Assembly: GCA_025094145.1 (NCBI GenBank)
Contig: JALLLS010000014.1
Coordinates: 310,001 to 374,000, forward strand
Length of the DNA: 64,000 nucleotides
Direction of reading: 5' to 3'
Origin: Spinellus fusiger
Lineage: Eukaryota > Mucoromycota > Mucoromycetes > Mucorales > Phycomycetaceae
In this document: in pieces, positions 1 through 9,488 of the stretch
Position numbering within the stretch: position 1 is the stretch's first letter
Layout of the letters: each line of letters opens with the position of its first letter
Made by a program: the position numbers and the translations under genes
Notes under the pieces: generated by a model
The model's input: the letters and a program-made list of their open reading frames with translations, nothing else
Told to the model about the DNA's origin: nothing
Databases searched by the model: none

Positions 1-2138
1 GAGGGTGTCCATCCTGGTAATGTCCAACTAGCATGTGTCCATGTCTGAAGTTGTTGCTGTTGCTGCTGTTGCTGCTGTTGCTGCAGTGAAGACAGGGACA
101 GAGAAGAAGAAGCAGTGTGCAGAGGGGGAGAGCGTGGCAGATGGGGAGTCTTTGGATCCACTGTAGATGTCTCCTGCCCATTCACCAGTCCATCATGAAG
201 GAGAGCAGCATGGCTACTGCTGCGACTGCGACTGGCATGACCGCTGCTATTGGCACTGCTCTTGTCCTTTTCCAAAGGCCTCTCATACAGTAGTTCATCC
301 TGAGGCAATCCTGTATAAGAGCCATCCTGCATGTGTTCATACTTGTCACTGCCAACCCCATAGACGGGGACTGGGTCTGTTGAGAAATGCGTCTTTTTTG
401 TCGCTGGCTTTGTGATGGGAGGTGTCTCTACAGAGGAGGGGCGTCCATCTCCAGTGGTGGGTGTGTCTGAGAATGTAATGTGCTTACGAGGTGCTTCTGG
501 AGGAGAGGCATAGGTAGCAGAAGATGGAGGAACAGAAGCAGCAGGAACAGGAGGAGGATTGTCGGTGGAGTGTTGGGACTTGTCACTGTAGCCCTCGGAA
601 TCAGAGGGTGGATCAAAATCCCACTGTTCTGTCGTCTGAAATGAAATATGCTTTAGTGGGATTTTCTTATGGGGTCTTTGGTCCAAGGGAGTGACATGCA
701 CCAAGACAGACTTGGTAAGATAATCCTTCTTTTTGGCCTGCTTAAAAAAGGGATGTTGAAGGAGTTTCTCTGCTGTAGGTCTATCCTATGCATCAGCCAT
801 CTTTTTCTTTTTCATGCAGAGAGAAGCATCTATACCTTTTGGTGGGATCCTTCTGCAGACACATGTCAATCATCTCCTTGAATACTTTGGTGTATTTATG
901 GCGGGTGGTGTCTCGGTTGAGGGTGGGGGATTCTTTGTTAATCGTCATCATCAACACCTACACCATGAGTCTCTTTTTTTGAATACACACTGTGCCCTTA
1001 CCTTGAGAGGAGGGAACTTGGAAAAGGGAGCATGTCCAGTGGCCAGTTCAATGCAGGTAATGCCAAAACTCCATATGTCTGCCTTGTAATCATAGCCACT
1101 GGAGGTCTGCTCCATGACTTCAGGTGCCATCCAACAGGGTGTGCCTACAAATGTTCTTCTTTTGTCTCCATTGGCACTTAATGAGCTGGACACACCAAAA
1201 TCAGCCAACATCACTGTGCCATGCTCATCCATCAACAGGTTCCCACATTTAACATCCCGATGAATGTGTCCATTTTTATGCAGATAAACAATTCCTTCCA
1301 GGGTTTGCTTTAGAATGGTGGCAATAGTAATTTCCTCAAATCCATCAGCAAAAGACGTCTTCATGATATCAAGACACGACCCTACAATAGATCATCATTA
1401 TCATTATCATTATCATAGAAAAGAGATTCCCTTTTTTCTTTTTTTGTTAGCTCCTCCCATCATACGTCCTCTTCTCTCTCACACACAAAAAGAAAGAAGG
1501 AATAGAGTGGAGTTCTCTTGTGATTTTACCTGCCGATAGATACGGTGTGACAATGTAAAGCTTAGACCCACTCACAAAAGAGCCATGCACTCGTAATACA
1601 TTTGGGTGTTTTGACAGTGCCATCAATGCAGTTTCTCTCTAGAAGAGACATGAGATGAGTTGGTTCCATTGCATCTGCCATGGAATACATAACAAGGACA
1701 TTTACCCTGAGTTCATCAATTTGGTGGCGTTCAAACATATCAAGGTCAAGAAGCTTAATTGCCACCCGTTGTTGGGTTGGCTTGCAGATGGCCTCATAGA
1801 CAACAGCAGAGGAACCATAGCCTTGAACAACACCATTAAGTAATAAAGAAGAAAGTATAAAGAAAACAGGTGAGCTGGATGGACACACCCTCCCTCTGTC
1901 TCTGTAGACAGGTGGCAGATGGATTACCTATAGGATGCTTCAACTCAAAATCCTCAATGCGGTGGGCCCAGTTGTTCTCAGACACATGCACACCAGGCAG
2001 CTGCATATCCTGAGGGCGTTCAGAGATACTCATGGAGCGCCGGGACAATCCTACTGAACTCGGAATACGCATTGCATGGTTGGACTGTGTTCTTTGAAGA
2101 GAGGCCGAGTTATAGATGGGAGTGTTCGTTAAAGGCAT
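1..2138 (-). CDS. STE20-group Ser/Thr kinase, OSR1/SPAK (Fray) like, C-terminus beyond window
   Basis: Six predicted exons on minus: 2138-1928, 1821-1706, 1638-1530, 1381-1002, 957-836 and 780 to the left edge; all introns are GT-AG and the frame stays open for at least 572 residues. Visible kinase features: Gly-rich loop [11 protein letters not shown] (about 71-81), ATP lysine in VAIK (93), HRDVKCGN with catalytic Asp188, DFG at 206-208, and [12 protein letters not shown], a signature of the OSR1/SPAK subgroup of STE20 kinases. After the kinase domain comes a Ser/Pro-rich tail with a polyglutamine run near position 60. A C-terminal CCT docking domain would be expected further out but lies outside the window. 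Family members phosphorylate ion transporters and stress targets; the role in this fungus is inferred. The start ATG at 2138 precedes a Ser/Arg-rich leader of about 55 residues. The family call is firm; the substrate is unknown. Confidence 0.88.
53..93 (-). repeat. CAG/CAA repeat coding for polyglutamine in the kinase tail
   Basis: Imperfect CAG/CAA triplets on the minus strand read in frame as a run of about ten glutamines in the C-terminal region of the OSR1-like kinase. Alternation of CAG and CAA would limit slippage. It probably forms a disordered linker. Confidence 0.75.
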
Positions 2139-2423
2139 GACGTGGTCTGCTTTTCTCTCTCTTTCTCTCTCTTCTTTTTGTTATTGTTTTATATTTCTAG
2201 AAGCAAAAGAACAAAACAAAACAAAAGGGTGTGTGTGTGTGTTGCTTCAGATGAAACGATAAAGTTAAACGCCTTTAATGTGTTGTGTTATCTGAAGATA
2301 TAAATATAAATATAAGAAATATAATTTAAAAAAAAAAAAAAAAATGGAGCTTGTCTGCTCTCTCCTATTTATATCCTTTTCATAATTCCAAAATGTGCGG
2401 AGTTGAGTGGCAAAATAGAAGGA
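2139..2423. other. 5' flank of the kinase gene: pyrimidine, GT and poly-A tracts
   Basis: No gene is visible. The stretch holds a TCTTTCTC-rich tract (2153-2180), a short GT repeat (2229-2242) and a poly-A run (2327-2343). It lies between the kinase start codon and the first Fanzor-derived element, so it probably contains the kinase promoter and 5' UTR. No specific promoter element can be assigned. Confidence 0.5.
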
Positions 2424-3290
2424 TACACACCATGAGATCTTTAGGATATAAAAGGAAATAGTCAAACTACAATTGTTTAAGAAATGACTGATTTGAAAAG
2501 GAGCAAAAATAAATTATGTATTCATGTTAGTTCTTAAATAAAGATTATTATATACCTGTAAATATCTGAATCCCAGAGGAAACCACTTTCGATGTGGCGA
2601 TATATAATATGAATGCATCAAAGAATATCTATTCTTTTCTACAGAATGTAACTGGTCGATGGAGACCCTTTAAACACTCTTCTGCAATTGTATAGATATT
2701 CTTTGATGCATTCACATCTCTGTTCTAAACAATTCCACAACCTTGGCAAGCGTGGATAGTGTTGAAATTCACTAATACCTCGGTGAGGATATTTGTGTTA
2801 TAAGTGTGGCAGGTCTTGAGAACAGAAATAAGAGTAACTGTTAGAAGAGCTTTTCATCTGGGCCTAAGCTCATTGTAATCCACAAGACACTCAATGTATT
2901 GTTATTAGACAAGTAAAGACTCCTTTCAAGTCAGTCTCAAGCAGTCTTCTCTACTGTCAACGGTGTCTAGAGTGTATTCTCTAGTGGTATCTATTTCCTA
3001 AGGATAAAACACAAGGCTATTAGGGTATAGATTCTATTGCTATGAGGGAATGCACTTAGGCAGTAGCTATATTATTATAATCAATTTTATCCATCAACAA
3101 TTTTATTCATAGACACTCTATTCTATTGATAATACAATTTGATATTGAGGTATCCACAAAAAGAAATAAAAACTTTGATACTTGCAAACCTTTTGATTTT
3201 AAATACATTTCCATAAAAAGCAATCTATTTTATGTCTAGAAAGGAAAGAGATATCACCGCCTAAAAGCCAGAAAAATATCCTGGTGTGTA
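2424..3290 (-). mobile_element. Fanzor transposon, copy 1: internally deleted, with both TIRs and TA flanks
   Basis: This 0.86-kb element is bounded by TA-CACACCATGAG at 2424 and CTGGTGTG-TA ending at 3290, the same inverted termini as copy 2 at 19617-21629. Read on minus, its left part (about 3270-2860) matches the 5' non-coding part of copy 2. The match then jumps about 1 kb and resumes at the intron 3' end and the zinc-ribbon region of the Fanzor gene (about 2850-2650). The residual protein keeps a CQGCG zinc-ribbon half and NRDVNASKNI, the RuvC-III-type motif of TnpB/Fanzor proteins, but has TAG just before NRD. It is therefore a MITE-like deletion derivative that could only move in trans. 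The family call rests on motif recognition, not on a search. Confidence 0.72.
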
Positions 3291-3637
3291 GAGATAGAAC
3301 AAAAGAACATTAAAGACAGTGACGTTCTGTTATGCATGGACAAGAGTCATATTCACTGTTGATTTTGATGACTGTCTTTTTGACCTGGTGATCTCAAGGC
3401 AAGAGACAACAAGGCCATGGAGAGAAGACAGTGTCTATTTCCATTTATGGTCTTTCTTATTGTGGAATGTGCTTACTCATTCAGCATTAAATGCCTCTAT
3501 TAAGCAAGTGTCAAAGGATGCCCATCAAAGTCCGGTCGACAGTGAGGGGTGGCTTATCTGTCCTACAAGCCAATGCAGTGTCAATAAATAAGAACAAGTG
3601 AGAAGAGAGCGATTCTCCTTCCTTTACATTCACAAAC
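3291..3637 (+). promoter_or_regulatory. RPS4 upstream region and 5' UTR
   Basis: A stretch of about 350 bases between copy 1 and the RPS4 start codon. A small open frame inside it has no recognisable domain and is not called. Pyrimidine-rich sequence TTCTCCTTCCTTTAC just before the start codon resembles the initiator tract of ribosomal protein transcripts. No TATA box is evident. Confidence 0.4.
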
Positions 3638-5144
3638 ATGGTAATGGCCCTTCTCCAACAGTAGAGATCAGCACAGTCCATACGATGGATGGGTGGATGG
3701 GTGGATGGGTGGATGTATTTGTAGTGTCTTAACATCAATGTGTTGGTAATGTTGATAATGCTATGATGATTCATCCATCCATCCATCCATCCATCCATCC
3801 ATTCACTAGTTCATCCATCTAACCAGTCATCCATTAGGGTCGTGGTCCTAAGAAGCACATGAAGCGTTTGAACGCCCCCAAGCACTGGATGCTTGACAAG
3901 CTTTTGGGTAAGATCAATTCTAGATAGAAAGAGAATCCATAAGATGACGGGATGATCAATACAAAAATGAAGTCAAGCTCAACAATCCGACATCAATGAC
4001 GAGATCGTTTTTTTGTTTACTGAAGTTATTCTCAAATGGATTCTCTCTTTATTTATATTCTTGAGCCTATTAACTTATCAACGTCTTAGGTTCTTATGCT
4101 CCCAAGCCCAGCTCTGGTCCCCACAAGACCCGTGAATGTCTTCCCCTTGTTGTGTTCATCCGTAACAGACTCAAGTACGCACTCAACGGTCGTGAAGTCC
4201 AGTCCATCTTGATGCAGCGTCTCGTCAAGGTCGATGGCAAGGTCCGCACTGACTCCACCTTCCCTGCTGGTTTCATGGGTAAGTTAGTTTTCCATTCATC
4301 CTCAGCACACAAGAGACAAGGAGCATGTTCTCTCCCATACATGGCGTGTGATGATGGTGGTTGTGATGATGCGATGCCTGTCATTTTGGTTGTGTCTGTT
4401 CCCTCCGTCTTGTGTGTCGATGGATCCTTCCGACACACCTCCTATTTTTCTTTCTTTCTTTCTCTGTTCTCTTCAAGTGAGAAGAAAGAAGAAGGGTGAG
4501 GTGTAGACGAAGGGATTTGAAAAAATGTCTGTCTATGTACACTGTTCCTGATGGCGATGGCTTTGACGGATCTCGGATATTGTTGGCTATTTGTTCTTCT
4601 ATTGAATTTGGCAGATGTCATTTCCATTGAGAAGACAGGTGAAAACTTCCGTCTCGTCTATGACATTAAAGGTCGCTTCGCCATCCACAGAATCACTGAG
4701 GAGGAGGCCAAGTACAAGCTGTGCAAAATCAAAAAGGTGTTGATCGGTGCCAAGGGTATTCCCTACGTTGTCACCCACGATGGCCGCACCATCCGTTACC
4801 CTGATCCTTCCATCAAGGCCAACGACACCATCCGCTTCAACTTGGAGGAGAACAAGATTGCTGACTTTGTCAAGTTCGAGACTGGCAATGTTGTCCTCGC
4901 CACTGGTGGTCGTAACATTGGTCGTGCTGGTGTCATTGTCCACCGTGAGCGTCACGTAGGTGGTTTCGAGATTGTCCACATCAAGGACTCTCTTGACCGT
5001 GTCTTTGCTACTCGTATTTCCAACGTGTTCGTGATTGGTCAGGGTAACAAGCCCTGGATCTCTCTTCCCAAGGGTAAGGGTATCAAGCTCACCATCACTG
5101 AGGAGCGTGACCGTCGCAGAGCTGCTGCCGTTGCTGCCAACTAG
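3638..5144 (+). CDS. RPS4: 40S ribosomal protein S4 (eS4)
   Basis: Four predicted exons: 3638-3640, 3838-3907, 4090-4278 and 4615-5144, giving 263 aa, the usual length of eS4. The first coding exon is the ATG alone (ATG followed by donor GTAATG); exon 2 opens with [14 protein letters not shown], the conserved eS4 N-terminus. Further family signatures are [51 protein letters not shown] and [14 protein letters not shown]. It contains an S4-type RNA-binding region and a KOW-like C-terminal part, and is a structural protein of the cytoplasmic small ribosomal subunit. Intron 1 carries complementary GATG and CATC microsatellites, intron 2 has an 11-bp inverted repeat, and intron 3 is long (336 nt). 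The stop is 81 bp from the convergent stop of the TMEM234-like gene. Confidence 0.97.
3684..3800. repeat. Complementary GGATG / CCATC microsatellites in RPS4 intron 1
   Basis: GATGGATGGGTGGATG-type repeats at about 3684-3714 are followed 55 bp later by a CATCCATC run at about 3771-3800. The two are reverse complements, so the intron RNA could fold into a long hairpin between donor 3641 and acceptor 3837. Confidence 0.7.
3930..4046 (+). ncRNA. Possible intronic small RNA or structural hairpin in RPS4 intron 2
   Basis: Two 11-nt segments, 3930-3940 and 4036-4046, are perfectly complementary and enclose 95 nt. Inside are ATGATCA (near 3952), close to the box C consensus RUGAUGA, and ACTGA (near 4018), which contains a box D CUGA. 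Ribosomal protein introns often host C/D snoRNAs. However, the boxes are not placed directly against the terminal stem as in a canonical snoRNA, so this may only be an intron hairpin. Confidence 0.25.
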
Positions 5145-5225
5145 ATTCTATTGTGTAGTCAATAAAAATGCCATATTTTATTATTATTGTTGCTGTTATT
5201 GTTATTGTTATTATCATTGTTATTA

Positions 5226-5883
5226 TCAAGACACGCAAATGATCACGCCTACAATGACAAGACCCATGCCTAACCAGGTGTCTAGGGAGATGGCATTGGC
5301 ATTTTTGTAGTAAAGGCAGAGTGAGTTGGCCATTGGCAGTGAATTCAACCTTACCTCTGCCTCCCAGCTCCTCCCCTAAAAGCAGTCCAGTCAAGAGAGA
5401 GAATACAAATGTCAGTGCATTTGTCACTGGGACTGCCATGGAGAGGTCTGCCTTTCCCAGTGTATAGTAATAAACAACAGAACCACTCAGATTCAGTGCA
5501 AGTGGCAGTACATACTATATTCATACCAAAATAAAAATAAAAACAAAATAAAAATAAAAATAAAAGAAGAAAAAGAGGGTGAGTGTGTAATGAGTCCTTT
5601 TCTTGGTGCTCTCAGCAGGGTTGGTTCTACTGACCTGCCACCGAGTGAAAAGGAATCTCAACTCTGCTGCCCATCTTCGCCATCCAGGTGGGTGGTTGGC
5701 TGACACTGTCTCAAGTCCAGCACTTCCTGCCTTGATCAATGGATTGGTGGATCCCCAGCAAAAGGCCACTAGCACAAGGAAGAAGGTTGAATAGAATCAA
5801 CGTGTCTTTATTTATTTTTTCTCTTTTTCCGTTGGTCTTTCTGCTTATGGCTTACCAAGAATAAAGCCTACCAGTCCTAGCAT
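5226..5883 (-). CDS. TMEM234-like (UPF0546) small membrane protein
   Basis: Four predicted exons on minus: 5883-5856, 5768-5635, 5514-5355 and 5281-5226, giving 125 aa with consistent phases. The short first exon supplies MLGLVGFIL, completing a first membrane helix that leads into VAFCWGSTNPLIKAGS, the N-terminal signature of the TMEM234 family. Conserved later parts are SGSVVYYYTLGKADLSMAVPV and ALTFVFSLLTGLLLGEELGG, and a fourth hydrophobic segment ends the protein (LGMGLVIVGVIICVS). The fold resembles half of a drug/metabolite transporter (EamA) with four helices; the biochemical function is not established. Intron 2 contains an AAAATA-rich repeat. The gene is tail-to-tail with RPS4 and head-to-head, 122 bp apart, with the next gene. 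Confidence 0.85.
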
Positions 5884-6005
5884 GGGAGAGCAACACAAGA
5901 AAAGAAGAAGAAAGGGTGACGTTTTTATTTATTTCTTTTTTCTTTTTCTTTCTTTCTTTCTTTCTTTCTTGTTCTCTTTCTTTCTCTTTCTTGGTGTAGT
6001 TGGGC
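5884..6005. promoter_or_regulatory. Short divergent intergenic region, probably a bidirectional promoter
   Basis: Only 122 bp separate the start codons of the TMEM234-like gene (minus) and the DUF6787-like gene (plus). The interval is dominated by a (CTTT)n tract at about 5934-5994 and must hold the 5' UTRs and promoters of both genes unless an upstream non-coding exon exists. No named element is visible. Confidence 0.5.
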
Positions 6006-6479
6006 ATGGACAGTGAATCTCTTCTTCCGTCTTTAGATGCCCATCAAGGAGCGCCTGTGTCTGCTAGTGTTTGGCAGGTGTGGCAGGGACGACTGGTGTG
6101 GTTATGGCGTTTCTGTATCTTTGGCATGGTGGGCTCCTCCAGTGCTGCTGTGACTCGGTTTCTACTGCGATCTCTTCAGGGTAGGTTGTGCTTTAGATGG
6201 GGGATTTCCTTTAGACGTGTCTTGTATTGATGGGTAGTCTATGGGTGGGGGTGTTAAGGGAGTGGGTGGGTTTACTATCTGTGGTTCTTTATTGTGGAGT
6301 TTCCTGTGTATACAATGACATTGGTGCTGGTGGGATCATGTCTTGGCCAGTGGCGGTTCTTTTGTCGCCTTGGTCTTTCTCTTTGGTCCTGGTGTTTACC
6401 CAAGACCATCTATGAACAAGGCAAGGCACTGTTGGAGCCCTCCTCCTATGCTCCTCTGTCTATGGCTGGATCCACCTAA
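6006..6479 (+). CDS. Small two-helix membrane protein, DUF6787-like
   Basis: Two predicted exons, 6006-6180 and 6259-6479, joined across a GTAGGT...TTAAG intron, give 131 aa. The phase-correct acceptor at 6258 yields a continuous hydrophobic domain: LWRFCIFGMVGSSSAAVTRF, then WVYYLWFFIVEFPVYTMTLVLVG, then SCLGQWRFFCRLG and a basic segment with LPKTIYEQGK. The pattern of an SS-rich helix end, a second helix, and a GQ-x-RFF motif resembles the DUF6787 family of small proteins as I remember it. This is a weak assignment and the function is unknown. I chose ATG 6006 because the only in-frame codon before it is a TTG. The gene is divergent from the TMEM234-like gene. Confidence 0.6.
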
Positions 6480-6754
6480 GCTTTATTATTTGTTATTTGT
6501 TATTTGTTATTTGTTATATGTTATGAATAAACTACTCCCTACTCTTACTGTTGCTCTTTATTTTTATTATTTTTTATTTTTATTCACAAGATGACCAATG
6601 CTATATTAAACTAGTGTGTGTAGTGTGTGTAGTGTGTAGTGTGTGTAGTGTGTAGTGTGTGTAGTGTGTAGTGTGTAGTGTGTAGTGTGTATAGTGTGTA
6701 TATATGAATGCCATGAATCTCCTTCCTACCAATCACCCTCTTTCTTCTTAAAGA
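6480..6754. repeat. Intergenic simple repeats (TTATTTG and GTGTGTAGT arrays)
   Basis: Between two convergent genes. It holds about four TTATTTG units at 6484-6514 and a long GTGTGTAGT-type array at about 6614-6700. No coding potential is seen; the region probably contains both 3' ends. Confidence 0.75.
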
Positions 6755-7597
6755 CTAGACTGACTGTTCTGACCCACTCATTGTATCTTGGTGTGTCTCC
6801 TGTCGACACCTCTCTTCATGTGCACGTACAATATGATACACGAGTCCCTCTCGTGTTGCATAGCGTCTTGGGTGAATGCAGTGCTCAAACACACAGCGAT
6901 AAGGCTCTTCTCTGGGATGTTCGTCTGTAAGGTGCTTGATGACATTGGTCTTTCGATTGAACGCCTTCAGACATGCCGGACACTGGAGAGGAGGGTACAC
7001 TGCATCCAGCACAGCATTAGAAGAGGCACTCAGTATCATCTTTTTGGATCCACGGGGGGCTCGAGAGTATGGAACAGCAGTGTAGGTAGAAGATGGAGAG
7101 ACATAAGGAAAAGTCAGTGTGGGTGTGGGTGTGGTTGCAGCTTTGGGTGTGGTTTTAGTCTTAGTCTTAGTCTTGGTTCTAGGGGTAGGGGTAGATGCAG
7201 GTGTCGGTGTCGGTGTAGTTGCAAGTGTGTTTGTTGATAAGGGAGTCGACATAGAATCAGACAGAGACGCACTCCCCACCGCCATGGACATAAGCCGGGT
7301 ACAATGACTATGAGCCAAATGGAAACGCAACGCCCCACGAGAACCAAACTTCATAGTGCAGTGCGAATAAAGACACAGAAAACGAGGCGTGGACGGATGA
7401 TGGTGGCGAAAGTGCAGAGAAGAATCCCGTCGGTTGGACGAGACAGTGTCGCATTGCGTGCAGAGAAGTGGAGGGTACGTAGCATCGATAAGTGAGAGAA
7501 GAGTGGCATATTTCTCCATGTTTACATGGTGTGGCATCAAGTGACTCTTATAAGGTAACTTTGTCTTTGGGCGTGGGCTTCTTTGGAGAGAGGGCAT
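6755..7597 (-). CDS. C2H2 zinc-finger protein
   Basis: Intronless frame of 280 aa from ATG 7597. The frame extends upstream to 7672, but that part is an unlikely poly-Lys leader read from a poly-T tract. A canonical finger (C-x2-C-x12-H-x4-H, CPACLKAFNRKTNVIKH) is followed by C-x4-C-x14-H-x4-H. Two N-terminal Cys/His clusters (CTQCDT..., CLYSHCTMKFGS...) resemble variant fingers. The halves are separated by a Thr/Pro/Lys low-complexity linker with TPTPTP and TKTKTK runs. Each half opens with a similar stretch (LIDATYPPLLC and VLDAVYPPLQC), which suggests internal duplication of a two-finger module. Nucleic-acid binding is likely; target and role are unknown. Confidence 0.8.
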   Translation of the reverse strand: MPSLQRSPRPKTKLPYKSHLMPHHVNMEKYATLLSLIDATYPPLLCTQCDTVSSNRRDSSLHFRHHHPSTPRFLCLYSHCTMKFGSRGALRFHLAHSHCTRLMSMAVGSASLSDSMSTPLSTNTLATTPTPTPASTPTPRTKTKTKTKTTPKAATTPTPTLTFPYVSPSSTYTAVPYSRAPRGSKKMILSASSNAVLDAVYPPLQCPACLKAFNRKTNVIKHLTDEHPREEPYRCVFEHCIHPRRYATREGLVYHIVRAHEERCRQETHQDTMSGSEQSV

Positions 7598-7734
7598 ACG
7601 AAGAGATAAATAAAGATAAGCAGGATCAGGAACATGGTGTGACTTTTTTTTTTTTCTTTTTTTTTTTCTCATTCTTTCTTTCTTTTGCGTTAATGCTACA
7701 GTCTTTCATTCTAAAAGGAGACAAATTATACCTT

Positions 7735-7900
7735 TTTTTTAGACCAATGAGAATTTGATTTGAGAAAGAGCAAAAATAAATTGAGACAGAGGAAGATAGT
7801 TTTTAGACGGAATTGTTTGTGGATGTTTTGCCTGTAGATATCTTTTTTCTTGAGAACTTTCATTGCCCAAGATGGAAATCGAGATATCATGCATTCGTTT
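7735..7900 (-). mobile_element. Fanzor transposon relic, copy 4 (3' end only)
   Basis: Read on minus, this stretch aligns with the 3' non-coding end of the other copies: the TTTGAGAAAGAGCAAAAATAAA segment and the TTTTGCCTGTAGATATCTT segment match copy 3 near 11930-12030. The coding part and termini are not recognisable. It is the most decayed member seen. Confidence 0.45.
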
Positions 7901-8112
7901 TAAAACTATGTCACACAGCACATGTTATAGAGCTTTTGATTCAATATGATTATTGTGAAGTCTGAATGGTTTCAACTTATTACAGTTTTCAATAAGTGAA
8001 ACATTTTTATTCATTTTTAATGAAAAAAAAAATTAAAAAAAGAAGTTTTTCTAATGCTGGTTATGTTTTTTTAGACTCTTTAGTAACTCAGTCTCTTTGT
8101 TATCTGTCTTAG

Positions 8113-9488
8113 TACAGTGGCTTTCAAAATAGTAAGGAAGATTTTTCATGTCCCGGTATACTTCTGTAATAAGAAATACTTATTCTTTGTAATAAAAACA
8201 CATATTGAACACACAGTAGAGACTTCAAAATTGGATGAAGTATAAAGAAGGTCAACAGGATAATATATACAAGTTTATTGGGTGGAAACCCTTAATACTT
8301 GGTGCTTCCACCCTTGGCCTCAATGACAGCCCTACATCTCCGATGCATGCTGTCGATGAGTGCGTTGGTGACAGTCTTGGGTATTTTTCCCACTCTTGCA
8401 CCAGGAGAGCCTTCAGATCCTGGAGGGTGCTCCTTGGGGTCATCTTCTTTCTGACTGCTCTGTCGAGCTCCTCCCAAAGATGCTCAATTGGGTTCAGGTC
8501 AGGGCTCTGAGAGGGCCACCCCTCCATAGTGGCTATGCCTCTCTCATTCTTTCATTTTCTAGTCTTCTTACTAGTATGGCAACTGGTATTGTTCTATTGA
8601 AGAACATAGCCTACCACTGGATTCAGTGCTGAAACACGAGCCAGCTCGGGGCAATAGGCTGTTTCTAAAGTACCAGTGTATTTGGCACTATTGATAGACC
8701 CCTCCACCACAGCAAGTCTACCAACACCTTCACCAGAAAAAAAGAACCCCACACCATCACACTGCCACCACCAAACTTCATTTTTGGCTTCACATTCTTT
8801 GGGAGAAGCCCCTCTTTCTTCTTGCGCACTACTCTGTTGCAGTGGTTGTTGCTCATTAGCTGGTACTTGGACTCATCGGACCAGATGACTGTCTTCCAGT
8901 CTTCCTCAGTCCAATGGAGGTGGGTCTTAGCCCAAGCAAGTCTCAACTTCTTGTGTTTAATAGTGAGAGAAGGTTTCTTAACCGCCCTGCAATAAAACAG
9001 GCCAAGCTTCTTCATCAATTTTCTAAAAGTGTTCATGGACACTTGGGTGGTCATCTGCTTGTGAAGCTAATCTATTGTCTGGAATGAATCCCTTCCCACT
9101 TCGCGACTGATCTCTCTCTCTCTTTCTCTTTCTCATTAAGAATGGGCTTGCACCCAATGCTCTTCTTGGCCTTGAAGCAACCAGTTTTTTTGTATCTATT
9201 TACGATACGGGAAACAGACTGCTTACTAACTCCAAACCTAGCAGAAATGGCAACATGAGTGGTTTCATTGACAGTGGCCTCTTGATCAATGAGACAATAA
9301 TTATAGTCGTCACTATTTCTTTTTCCTATTTCCAATAGGTTTTCTTGGTTTTTTCGTTGGTGTTAGATGTGGTAGACATTAGAGTGAAAAGGCGATAAAT
9401 GAAGAATGTTTAATAATAATAAAAAATTTCAAGGGTAAAACTATGGTCTGAATTTGAAATCTGCTTTGTTTTATTGAAAGTCATCGTA
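8113..9488 (-). mobile_element. Old Tc1/mariner element, nearly full length, decayed
   Basis: A 1.37-kb element flanked by TA, with inverted ends CAGTGGCTTTCAAAATA (8115) and its degraded complement ending near 9486. On minus it encodes a Tc1-type transposase in pieces: an N-terminal HTH region (9335-9072, FGVSKQSVSRIVNRYKKTG), a middle part with the first catalytic Asp in VIWSDESKYQL (9054-8665), and a C-terminal part with [18 protein letters not shown] (8527 on). The second catalytic Asp region survives only as NNTSCHTSKK after a stop. Frameshifts and stops make it inactive. It is the older, longer relative of the three 1.18-kb copies elsewhere in the window. Confidence 0.85.

Noticed and set aside
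3319..3591. 90-aa open frame upstream of RPS4
   Set aside because: No domain and no splice context; it lies in the RPS4 upstream region.
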